This document shows positions 1 through 5,574 of a stretch of 6,002 bases of DNA, piece by piece. Both the position numbers and the translations under genes were made by a program. The stretch is from Christensenella sp. UBA7102. Its GTDB lineage: Bacteria; Bacillota; Clostridia; Christensenellales; UBA1750. The stretch lies in the NCBI GenBank assembly GCA_002492415.1, contig DKYK01000016.1, positions 1 through 6,002 of the forward strand, read 5' to 3'. Each line of letters starts with the position of its first letter. Position 1 is the stretch's first letter. The notes below the pieces were generated by a model. It was not told the DNA's origin and did no database searches. It saw only the letters and a list, made by a program, of their open reading frames with translations.

Positions 1-1
1 T

Positions 2-23
2 TTTTGGTAGACTTTTGGTAGAC
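2..23. repeat. Two tandem copies of an 11-base repeat
   Basis: TTTTGGTAGAC occurs at 2-12 and again, identically and with no gap, at 13-23. The array touches the window edge, so more copies may lie outside. No gene is visible in bases 1-107. Confidence 0.6.
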
Positions 24-45
24 GAGGAGTAGGATATGAATAGGT

Positions 46-66
46 AAAAAACTGCACGAAAGCGCA
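46..66 (-). terminator. Possible weak intrinsic terminator after the Rrf2 gene
   Basis: On the minus strand TGCGC (66-62), loop TTTC and GTGCA (57-53) form a 5-bp stem including one G-T pair, followed after one base by TTTTTT (51-46). It lies 42 bases beyond the Rrf2 stop. The T tract is good but the stem is short, so confidence is moderate. A 6-bp hairpin at 85-101 lies between it and the gene and might add to the structure. Confidence 0.4.
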
Positions 67-107
67 CCAGGGAGAGGAGGCAGTTCTCCGGGCTGCGGAG
101 ATACCAG

Positions 108-518
108 CTACGGCCTATTGTTGCACAAATCCAGCAGGGTAAACCGGGCTAGGTATTCGGAGATCACTCTGTCCATCCCTTGCCAAAGGGGGAGGGTCCT
201 GCAGTCTTGACTCCGGGAACAGCCACCTTGTCCTGGCTCCAGGCAGGCTACCGGGGCCAGCGGACCCTCCATCAGCTCAATGATGGATTTTACGCTGTAC
301 TCCTCGGGAGCTCTGTTCAGCCGGTATCCGCCGCCTTTACCCCGCATGGTGGTAAGCAGGCCGCCTTTTACCAGCTCCTTTACTACGATTTCCAGATATT
401 TTTCCGAAATCTCCTGGCGCGCAGCTACATCCTTCAGCGGCACAAAGCCGTCTCCCTGATGTTCCGCGACGTCCACCAGAAACCGCAGCGCATATCTGCC
501 CTTTGTGGAAATCATCAC
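108..518 (-). CDS. Rrf2-family transcriptional regulator with a three-cysteine motif
   Basis: A 136-residue winged helix-turn-helix regulator of the Rrf2 family (relatives are IscR, CymR and NsrR), acting as a cytoplasmic dimer on DNA. The N-terminus matches the family (ISTKGRYALR). The helix-turn-helix spans about residues 26-56, including EISEKYLEIVVKEL, followed by the wing MRGKGGGYRL (58-67). Three cysteines, C92, C100 and C106, in a C-x7-C-x5-C arrangement ahead of LPLW occupy the region where IscR-type members bind an Fe-S cluster, so a redox or iron-sulfur sensor is likely, although the first spacing is longer than IscR's C-x5-C. The start is GTG at 518, 8 bases after GGAGG; ATG at 515 is the next codon, but the GTG fits the family's M-x-I-S-T-K pattern better. 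It lies 65 bases after the isomerase gene in the same direction. A functional link to the sugar genes is not evident, and it may be a separate unit. Confidence 0.93.
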   Translation of the reverse strand: MMISTKGRYALRFLVDVAEHQGDGFVPLKDVAARQEISEKYLEIVVKELVKGGLLTTMRGKGGGYRLNRAPEEYSVKSIIELMEGPLAPVACLEPGQGGCSRSQDCRTLPLWQGMDRVISEYLARFTLLDLCNNRP

Positions 519-558
519 GATGACTGCCTCCGTTCTTCCATGATACCTGGCGCAAATG

Positions 559-580
559 GGGGATTAATCTATCTGTCCCC
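559..580. repeat. Inverted repeat between the isomerase and Rrf2 genes
   Basis: GGGGA (559-563) and TCCCC (576-580) form a 5-bp inverted repeat with a 12-base AT-rich interior containing the overlapping palindrome GATTAATC (562-569). It lies 4 bases after the isomerase stop and about 40 bases before the Rrf2 start. It could be a weak hairpin or an operator for the Rrf2 protein. No T tract follows, so it is not a convincing terminator. Confidence 0.3.
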
Positions 581-583
581 GTC

Positions 584-1270
584 TCACTTTGCCGGGGGAT
601 ACTCGTTGCACAGCAGACGGTAGGGGGGTTCGTCCTCCTCGATGGAGGGGAACCGGCCCACGGGAGGATTGAAACGGTTGTCGGTGTTGTCGTCGTTGCA
701 CTGGCTTACCTCGCCCAGCAGGACGGGGCCGGTCCCCGCCTCCACGGAAAAGTCGTGGTACAGCCGCTGCTGGATGTGGATGCTCTCGCCGGGGGTGAGC
801 CGGATCTGGGTCCCTGCCGGGACCGTGTAAGTGCGCCCATCGGTGTGGACGGTGACGTCGGAATCGTAGTCGATCTCCTCATTGGGCAGGGAGTTGTACA
901 CGCGGATGAGCACGTTGCCGCCGCCGCGGTTGATGATGTCCTCGGTCTTGTACCAGTGGAAGTGGTTGGGCGCGTACTGGCCCTCCTTGAGGTAGAGCAG
1001 CTTCTCGGCGTAAACCTTGGGATACTTCTCCGCCATGGCGCGGTTGCCGTTGCGGATGGTGATCAGCGAGAAGCCGAACTTATCAAAGTTGCCAAGGCCG
1101 TAATCGGTGATGTCCCAGCCGAGCATGCAGTCGCGCACCTCGTCATACTCGTGGCCGATGGTCTGCCACTGCTCGGGCGTGAAGTGGCAGAACGGCGGCA
1201 GATAGCAGCAGTACTTCTCGCACATGGCCTCCAGCTCGCGCAGGGCCGCGTTGACCTCGGATCGTTTCAT
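584..1270 (-). CDS. D-lyxose/D-mannose-type sugar isomerase (YdaE-like, cupin fold)
   Basis: A 228-residue cytoplasmic enzyme of the D-lyxose ketol-isomerase family, which interconverts D-lyxose with D-xylulose and often D-mannose with D-fructose using a divalent metal such as Mn2+. The family's metal ligands are present: H103 and H105 in NHFHWYKTE, E110, and H172 in RLYHDF. Other family hallmarks are LPPF near residue 25, WDITDYGLGNFDKFG (52-66), and GEVSQCNDDNTDNRF (186-200), followed by GRFPSIEEDEPP near the end. Length is normal. The N-terminal helix carries unusual cysteines (17, 21, 22, 28). ATG at 1270 is preceded by AAAGGAG at 9-base spacing, and the gene lies 41 bases after the pseudo-ATPase gene, so it is probably the last gene of the regulator operon and hints at the sugar sensed. 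The exact physiological substrate cannot be decided from sequence. Confidence 0.92.
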   Translation of the reverse strand: MKRSEVNAALRELEAMCEKYCCYLPPFCHFTPEQWQTIGHEYDEVRDCMLGWDITDYGLGNFDKFGFSLITIRNGNRAMAEKYPKVYAEKLLYLKEGQYAPNHFHWYKTEDIINRGGGNVLIRVYNSLPNEEIDYDSDVTVHTDGRTYTVPAGTQIRLTPGESIHIQQRLYHDFSVEAGTGPVLLGEVSQCNDDNTDNRFNPPVGRFPSIEEDEPPYRLLCNEYPPAK

Positions 1271-1311
1271 AATCGGTTGCTCCTTTCAAAATCATGAAAA
1301 ATGATGGGTGA

Positions 1312-2793
1312 CTAAGGGTGCTCCGCGTCCGCGCTCCGCTTGTAGAGCTGGAGCCACGGCGCGGTGAAGGGCAGCTGGTCGAACTCGCTCTTCTCGTAGC
1401 AGCGGGACGAATTCTGCTCCACGCGGATGAGGCGGGTGGCCAGGGTGAAGGTGTCGGCCAAATTGACCGCGAGGATGATCACGGCGATGCCCTGATTGAG
1501 CAACGCCTTGAGCAGCTCCCAGATGTGCATACGCAGCCGCACGTCCGCGCCCTTGAAGGGCTGGATGCAGAAGACCACCTTCGGCCTTTGCAGCAGCACG
1601 CGCTGGAAGACGAGGTCGTAGCGCTGGCGGCGGGTCAGCTGGGCGGGCGTCAGGTCGAACACCTCGTCGCCCACGCTCTGCGCCCACTCCTTGCGGATGC
1701 CCGCACGCATGCGCGCATCCAGCCAGATGGCCGGCAGTCGGTGATCCACCGTCATGCACAGGTTGTCCAGATAGCTCAGCTGTGGGAAGATCATCGATTC
1801 GTCGGGTCGCTCGCGCAGGATGGCGATGTCGCGGTCGACGCCGGGCGAATAGGGACGGCCTGCCAGGCGGATCTCGCCGCGCTCGATCGCGCGCTCGCCG
1901 GTGAGCGTGGCGATCAGGTCGTCGAAGGTCTGGTTCTGCAGATCCTGCACGACCACGCAGTCCCCCGGCCTGGCATACAGCGACAGCCCGCGCATCCTGC
2001 CCGCGCACAGCTCGCGCATCAGCAGCACAGGCTCCTCGCCGCTAAGCGGCTCCTGCTGCCCCAACTGCTCGCACACGCGGCGGACATAGCGCTCCTCGTA
2101 GGGCAGATCGCCGTCCTGCGGGCGCAGGATCCTGAGCACCCGACCGTTGGAGTACACCGCCGTGCGGTCGCAGATCTGCACGAGCTCCTCGTAGTGATAG
2201 CCGATGTACAGGAAGGAGACGCCCTCGCGCGCGTACTTGCGCAGGATGGCGTGCAGGCGCGCCAGCTCCGGATCGCTGAGCAGTGCGCCGACCTCGCGCA
2301 GGATAATCAGCCGGCAGCCGGCCACGATCGCCTTGACCAGCTCGACCGTTACGCGCTCGAACACCGTCAGCGTATCGACATACGCATCCGCAGCGATGTG
2401 GACGCCCAGTGCGTCAAGCACCGGCTGCACCTGGCGCACCAGCACGCCGGGCCGGATCAGCCATGCCCGAAATCCCGGGCGCAGCACGAAGATGTTGTCC
2501 GCCACGGTCAGCCCGTCCACCAGGGAGCTGACGCTGCTGATGACAGCGATGCGGTTGTCGTGCGCACGGGGCGCGCGCCAGCTGTTGACCAGCTCCTCTT
2601 GAAGGTAGACATAACCGAACTCCAGCTGCAGATTGCTGCGCAGCAGGTCAATCAGCGCCGTGAGACCATGTCCGTTCATCGGTAGCAGACCCATGATCTC
2701 GCCGCACAGGATATCGAGGTTGAAGCCCTGCAGCTGCGCCGTGCCCTGCTCCATCAGCGTCACGTCCGACAGGCGCAGCGCCTCGCGCGTCAT
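1312..2793 (-). CDS. Degenerate RbsA/MglA-like double ABC ATPase, probably catalytically inactive
   Basis: A 493-residue cytoplasmic protein with the length and two-domain order of RbsA/MglA-type sugar transporter ATPases. Homology is clear in LTVADNIF (95-102), ELVKAI (151-156), YEELVQICDR (201-210) and GADV (415-418). The catalytic motifs are mostly gone. In the N domain, Walker A reads PMNGHGLT (38-45) with Leu44 for the Lys; the Q-loop Gln is replaced by Ser (about 86); the signature reads LTVFER (142-147) for LSVGQQ; Walker B reads LREVGAL, with Arg166 for Asp but Glu167 kept; the H-loop His is Tyr199. In the C domain, the P-loop stretch 277-299 keeps its length but has lost every glycine of the nucleotide loop; the signature LTRRQRY (386-392) replaces LSGGNQQ; Walker B Asp-Glu is Ile410-Gln411. 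The reading frame is intact with a strong ribosome binding site, so this is a pseudo-ATPase and not a decayed gene. It may bind a permease or the kinase as a non-hydrolysing regulatory subunit; that role is inferred. Confidence 0.85.
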   Translation of the reverse strand: MTREALRLSDVTLMEQGTAQLQGFNLDILCGEIMGLLPMNGHGLTALIDLLRSNLQLEFGYVYLQEELVNSWRAPRAHDNRIAVISSVSSLVDGLTVADNIFVLRPGFRAWLIRPGVLVRQVQPVLDALGVHIAADAYVDTLTVFERVTVELVKAIVAGCRLIILREVGALLSDPELARLHAILRKYAREGVSFLYIGYHYEELVQICDRTAVYSNGRVLRILRPQDGDLPYEERYVRRVCEQLGQQEPLSGEEPVLLMRELCAGRMRGLSLYARPGDCVVVQDLQNQTFDDLIATLTGERAIERGEIRLAGRPYSPGVDRDIAILRERPDESMIFPQLSYLDNLCMTVDHRLPAIWLDARMRAGIRKEWAQSVGDEVFDLTPAQLTRRQRYDLVFQRVLLQRPKVVFCIQPFKGADVRLRMHIWELLKALLNQGIAVIILAVNLADTFTLATRLIRVEQNSSRCYEKSEFDQLPFTAPWLQLYKRSADAEHP

Positions 2794-3836
2794 CCGAGCA
2801 CCTCCTTGTTGGCGATGTCGCGGTCGCTGGTGATGATGGGCAGGCGGATCTCCACCGTGGTGCCCATGCCCGGCATCGAATAGACGTGCAGGCCGTATTC
2901 CTCGCCAAAGAGCAGGCGGATGCGGTTGTCCACGTTGACCAGCGCCACGCCTGTGCGCCGCGCGCCCTCCATCTGCGCGTCCAGCGCGCCCTTGCCCAGA
3001 CTGCTGTTGAGCCGGGCAAGCGTCTTTTCATCCATACCCACGCCATCGTCGCTGACCTGGATAATCAGACTGGTGCCCGTCTTTTGCAAATAGATCGTCA
3101 GATGGCCGACGCCGACCTTCAGCTCCGTGCCATGGATGATGCTGTTTTCCAGAATCGGCTGGAGCGTCAGCTTGGGCAGGCGGCAGCGGTACAGCTCCGC
3201 ACGGTCCTCCTCCGAACAGCGGATATTCAGCTGCAATCTCTCCGCGAAGCGATACTGCTGGATGTGGTAATACGTCTCGCAGTTTTGCAGTTCCTCCTCC
3301 ACGGTCACCAGGTTCTCCACCTTACTGATCGTATAGCGGAAAAATTTGGCCAGCGCTTCCGTCATGTCCGCGACGCTGGACAGGCCGGCCAGCAGCGCCT
3401 CGCTGCGAATGCTCTCCAGCGTGTTGTAGAGGAAGTGCGGGTTGATCTGGTTTTGCAGCGCCAGATACTGCGCCTGGCGCTTGTTGAGCTGAAAGACCTT
3501 GGACGGATCCAGCCAGGACTGCACCTGGCGAAGCAGCAGCTCGTCGCCGCTGTCGAAGGGAAGCATGGCGCGCTCCGCCTCCCCGATGCCGTAGCCGCGC
3601 AGCATCTGCTGGATGGCGCGTCCGCGCAGGCGATACGGCCGCACGACGGTGTGCCATGCGGTGAAGGCCAGCGCCACATACGCAGCCAGCGCCAGCAGCA
3701 CCAGCGTAAGCGGCTCCCCGCGGGCGAGCAGATCCGCCGCGCCATAGACGAGGAACACCGCGCCGCACGCGGCAAAGGCCAGCGCCAGCAGACGGACCCT
3801 GCCGACCAGGTAGCGTCCCTTTTCGTTCAATCGCAC
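2790..3836 (-). CDS. YesM-like sensor histidine kinase lacking an extracytoplasmic sensor domain
   Basis: A 348-residue membrane histidine kinase of the LytS/YesM class (His_kinase plus HATPase_c). Two hydrophobic segments, about residues 16-37 and 43-60, are separated by a turn of about five residues (ARGEP), so there is no room for the ~250-residue external Cache domain of typical YesM proteins, which are near 600 residues. Residues 65-115 form a charged linker that may be a reduced HAMP-like region. The kinase core is intact: phospho-acceptor H134 in NPHFLYN, N box with E230-N231 in LQPILENSIIHG, G1 box DDGVGM at 263-268, and the closing GMGTTVEIRLP. The G2 box reads TGVALVNV, where GIGLxNV is usual. 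It surely phosphorylates the regulator encoded just upstream. Its stop overlaps the next gene's start by 4 bases, indicating translational coupling. The start is GTG at 3836, with TTG at 3830 possible. With no visible sensor, the signal probably enters through the membrane helices or a partner protein, which is inference. Confidence 0.93.
   Translation of the reverse strand: MRLNEKGRYLVGRVRLLALAFAACGAVFLVYGAADLLARGEPLTLVLLALAAYVALAFTAWHTVVRPYRLRGRAIQQMLRGYGIGEAERAMLPFDSGDELLLRQVQSWLDPSKVFQLNKRQAQYLALQNQINPHFLYNTLESIRSEALLAGLSSVADMTEALAKFFRYTISKVENLVTVEEELQNCETYYHIQQYRFAERLQLNIRCSEEDRAELYRCRLPKLTLQPILENSIIHGTELKVGVGHLTIYLQKTGTSLIIQVSDDGVGMDEKTLARLNSSLGKGALDAQMEGARRTGVALVNVDNRIRLLFGEEYGLHVYSMPGMGTTVEIRLPIITSDRDIANKEVLG
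2801..2807 (-). promoter_or_regulatory. Ribosome binding site of the RbsA-like pseudo-ATPase gene
   Basis: AAGGAGG on the minus strand lies within the last codons of the kinase gene, 7 bases before the ATG at 2793. This near-ideal site, together with the ATGA overlap, supports genuine translation of a gene whose product has lost its catalytic motifs. Confidence 0.8.
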
Positions 3837-3838
3837 CG

Positions 3839-3846
3839 CCTCCTCC
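3839..3846 (-). promoter_or_regulatory. Ribosome binding site of the histidine kinase (start ambiguous)
   Basis: GGAGGAGG on the minus strand lies only 2 bases before the GTG at 3836 (5 if just the first GGAGG pairs) but 8 bases before the in-frame TTG at 3830. Spacing alone would favour TTG; codon preference favours GTG. The two starts differ by two residues. Confidence 0.6.
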
Positions 3847-3858
3847 GTACGCCCTTAC

Positions 3859-5448
3859 TCAGCCGTACAGCTTGCGGTACTGACCGGGGCTCAGGTCCGT
3901 CTCCTTGCGGAAGGTCTGGTTAAAGTGCTTGAGATCGTTATAGCCCACCTGTGTGCAGATCTGCGACACCGGCAGATTCGTCCGGGCGAGCAGCTCCTTG
4001 GCGTGCTCCATGCGGATGCGCGTGAGATAGCGCACAAAGCTCTCGCCCGTCTCCTTCTTAAAAAACGCGCTGAAATAGCTGACTGAAAAGCCAATCTCTC
4101 TGCATACGCGCTCCAGTGTGATCGGCTCGCTGTAATGGCGCTGCACATACTCGCACGCCATGCGAATGGGCCGCGTCTGCGCGCTGCGCTGCTGCTCGGC
4201 AATCGCGTTCATCTCCTGCACCGTCATCTGCGTGAGCGCATCAAACAGCGTGTCCATGCACCCGATGTGCGTAAGCTGCGCCGCAAAGGTGCGCTCCTTT
4301 TCCTCGCGATTCTCAATCTCCGGGCGCTGAAGCAGAATACGCCCCGCCGCCATCACCAGGCCATACGCCTCCTCGCCGCGAAGCCCGGGGAGACCTGCGG
4401 CGTCGGTACGCAGCTGCTCCACGATTTCCGCAACCGCCGACGGGTTCAGCCTCTCCGCCGGTTCGCCGACCGCCTGACGATAACGGCGCAGTAGCGTCCC
4501 CGACGCGACACCGGAGCCGTACGCTTCACGCTCGATGAGCCGGCCTGCGCCCTGTGTCAGGCGCTCATACAGCAGCGTCTGCGCCTGCGCGCATGCTGCG
4601 GGCGCTTCCTGCACGGCGCGTACCGGGCCGCTCAGCGCCATGGTGAATTCCATGCTGCCGATCAGACCTCCCTTGACATTGAGCTGATTGAGGCACAGGC
4701 GCAAGCGCTTGCGCACCTCACCCTCCTGCGCCGGGGCAAAGCCCAGCAGCGCGCCGCAGCTACCATCCTGCGCATGGGTAATCAGCGTGTGACACACGGC
4801 GCTCAGTTCGGAAGCAAGCGCCTTGGCCGCCTTCTCCTCCGCGATGCGCACGGAGGCCGCTGCCGTGTCCTGCGCGTCGTAGTCCATGATCAGCAGCGCA
4901 GCCTGCCACAGCCCCTCCTGCGCGCGGAAGCGGTACCGATCCCAGAGGATATCGTCCGTCAGCGTCAGAGACGGATTCTCCATGATGTCCTGCATCAGGC
5001 GCTCATGCAGCTGCCGCTTGTCCTCCCGGCTGCTGATGCGCAGCTGCTCCATCTCGCTGCCCAGCCGCTTGCGGCTCAGGCGGCGCTCGCCGAGCTTGCG
5101 CAGGGTGCCCATCAGCTCCTGCTGATTGATCGGCTTGAGCAGATAGTCGCCCACGCCGAAGCGGATCGCGCTCTGCGCGTATTCAAAATGTGCATAACCG
5201 CTGATGATCGCAATCTCCAGCTGAGGATCAAACGCCTTGGCGCGCTCAATCAGCTCCAGGCCGTGGCAGCCCGGCATGCGGATATCCGTGATGAGGATAT
5301 CCGGCTGGCGCGCGCGAATCAGCTCCAGCGCCTCAAAGCCATTGGATGCAACGCCGGCAAGCTCCATGCCCAGCGCGTCCCAATCGATCAGCATCCGAAT
5401 GAGGCTGCAAACCCGCGCCTCGTCGTCGGCGATAATCACCTTGAGCAT
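3859..5448 (-). CDS. YesN-like response regulator (receiver + AraC-type DNA-binding domain)
   Basis: A 529-residue cytoplasmic transcription regulator, the partner of the histidine kinase encoded 22 bases downstream. The receiver domain covers residues 1-120, with the acidic pocket D8/D9, phospho-acceptor D55 in ILITDIRMPG, switch Ser83 in IISGYAHFEYA and Lys105 in LLKPI, so all catalytic positions are present. Residues about 130-420 are the variable middle region typical of long YesN proteins, beginning with a charged, probably helical linker. Residues about 428-528 form the double helix-turn-helix AraC domain, with the hallmark VGYNDLKHFNQTFRKE followed by LSPGQYRK. Length is normal for the group. 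YesN-type regulators usually activate nearby sugar transport and breakdown genes; the likely targets here are the binding-protein/transporter operon and this operon. The start was chosen at 5448 on the ribosome binding site and the receiver N-terminus. The stop is TGA at 3861-3859. Confidence 0.95.
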   Translation of the reverse strand: MLKVIIADDEARVCSLIRMLIDWDALGMELAGVASNGFEALELIRARQPDILITDIRMPGCHGLELIERAKAFDPQLEIAIISGYAHFEYAQSAIRFGVGDYLLKPINQQELMGTLRKLGERRLSRKRLGSEMEQLRISSREDKRQLHERLMQDIMENPSLTLTDDILWDRYRFRAQEGLWQAALLIMDYDAQDTAAASVRIAEEKAAKALASELSAVCHTLITHAQDGSCGALLGFAPAQEGEVRKRLRLCLNQLNVKGGLIGSMEFTMALSGPVRAVQEAPAACAQAQTLLYERLTQGAGRLIEREAYGSGVASGTLLRRYRQAVGEPAERLNPSAVAEIVEQLRTDAAGLPGLRGEEAYGLVMAAGRILLQRPEIENREEKERTFAAQLTHIGCMDTLFDALTQMTVQEMNAIAEQQRSAQTRPIRMACEYVQRHYSEPITLERVCREIGFSVSYFSAFFKKETGESFVRYLTRIRMEHAKELLARTNLPVSQICTQVGYNDLKHFNQTFRKETDLSPGQYRKLYG

Positions 5449-5455
5449 CCGCACA

Positions 5456-5463
5456 CCCCCCTC
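5456..5463 (-). promoter_or_regulatory. Ribosome binding site fixing the response-regulator start
   Basis: GAGGGGGG (minus strand) lies 7 bases before the ATG at 5448. This decides the start in favour of 5448, where the protein begins MLKVIIADDE, and against in-frame ATGs at 5499 and 5469, which would add non-homologous residues ahead of the receiver domain. Confidence 0.7.
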
Positions 5464-5469
5464 TGGCAT

Positions 5470-5499
5470 ATTGTAGCATACTCCCGTTATCCGCCGCAA
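5470..5499 (-). promoter_or_regulatory. Probable sigma-A promoter of the response-regulator operon
   Basis: On the minus strand there is an extended -10 element TGCTACAAT (5478-5470; hexamer TACAAT, 5 of 6 to consensus) with a weak -35 candidate TTGCGG (5499-5494) at an 18-base spacing. It lies between the terminator and the regulator start, where a promoter is expected. The predicted start near 5462-5464 would leave a leader of only about 15 bases beginning at the ribosome binding site. The poor -35 is typical of a promoter that needs an activator, possibly the AraC-type regulator itself, but no operator could be identified. Confidence 0.5.
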
Positions 5500-5522
5500 C
5501 GCTCTGCACAGCTTTCCCGGTC

Positions 5523-5558
5523 AATAAATACGGACGTCAGCCCTGCGACTGACGTCCG
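5523..5558 (-). terminator. Intrinsic terminator after the substrate-binding protein gene
   Basis: A perfect 10-bp inverted repeat (CGGACGTCAG at 5531-5540 and CTGACGTCCG at 5549-5558) with an 8-base loop starts 16 bases after the stop of the binding-protein gene. Read on the minus strand it is followed by the T-rich stretch TATTTATT (5530-5523). The other direction has no T tract, so it is oriented to stop transcription coming from the binding-protein gene. The T tract is interrupted by A, so some read-through into the regulator operon is possible. Confidence 0.75.
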
Positions 5559-5574
5559 CATCCATATGAGGGAT

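Noticed and set aside
85..101. Hairpin with a 6-bp stem (TCTCCG/CGGAGA) shortly after the Rrf2 stop, considered as the terminator.
   Set aside because: No T tract follows it on the minus strand; the hairpin at 53-66 followed by six T residues is the better candidate.
1291..1305. ATCAT-N5-ATGAT inverted repeat upstream of the isomerase ribosome binding site, considered as a terminator or regulatory hairpin.
   Set aside because: Five weak A-T-rich pairs would hardly be stable, and no T tract is placed for termination.
1292..2008. A 238-codon frame on the minus strand overlapping the 3' half of the pseudo-ATPase gene, considered as a sign of a frameshift that could explain the missing motifs.
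   Set aside because: The product is Arg/Ala/Pro-rich with no ABC motifs, and homology stays in the annotated frame through to its stop, so the lost motifs are substitutions and not a frameshift.
1318..2685. A 455-codon open frame on the plus strand opposite the pseudo-ATPase gene.
   Set aside because: It is a GC-rich shadow: the product is dominated by Ala, Arg, Gln, Leu and His with no recognisable domain, and the minus-strand frame has clear ABC ATPase homology.
2886..3923. A 345-codon open frame on the plus strand opposite the kinase gene.
   Set aside because: It runs antisense through the conserved kinase motifs, has low-complexity composition, and no ribosome binding site was evident.
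5449..5499. Longer start for the response regulator at ATG 5499 (or 5469).
   Set aside because: The extra residues precede the conserved receiver N-terminus, they lie upstream of the predicted transcription start, and the good ribosome binding site belongs to ATG 5448.
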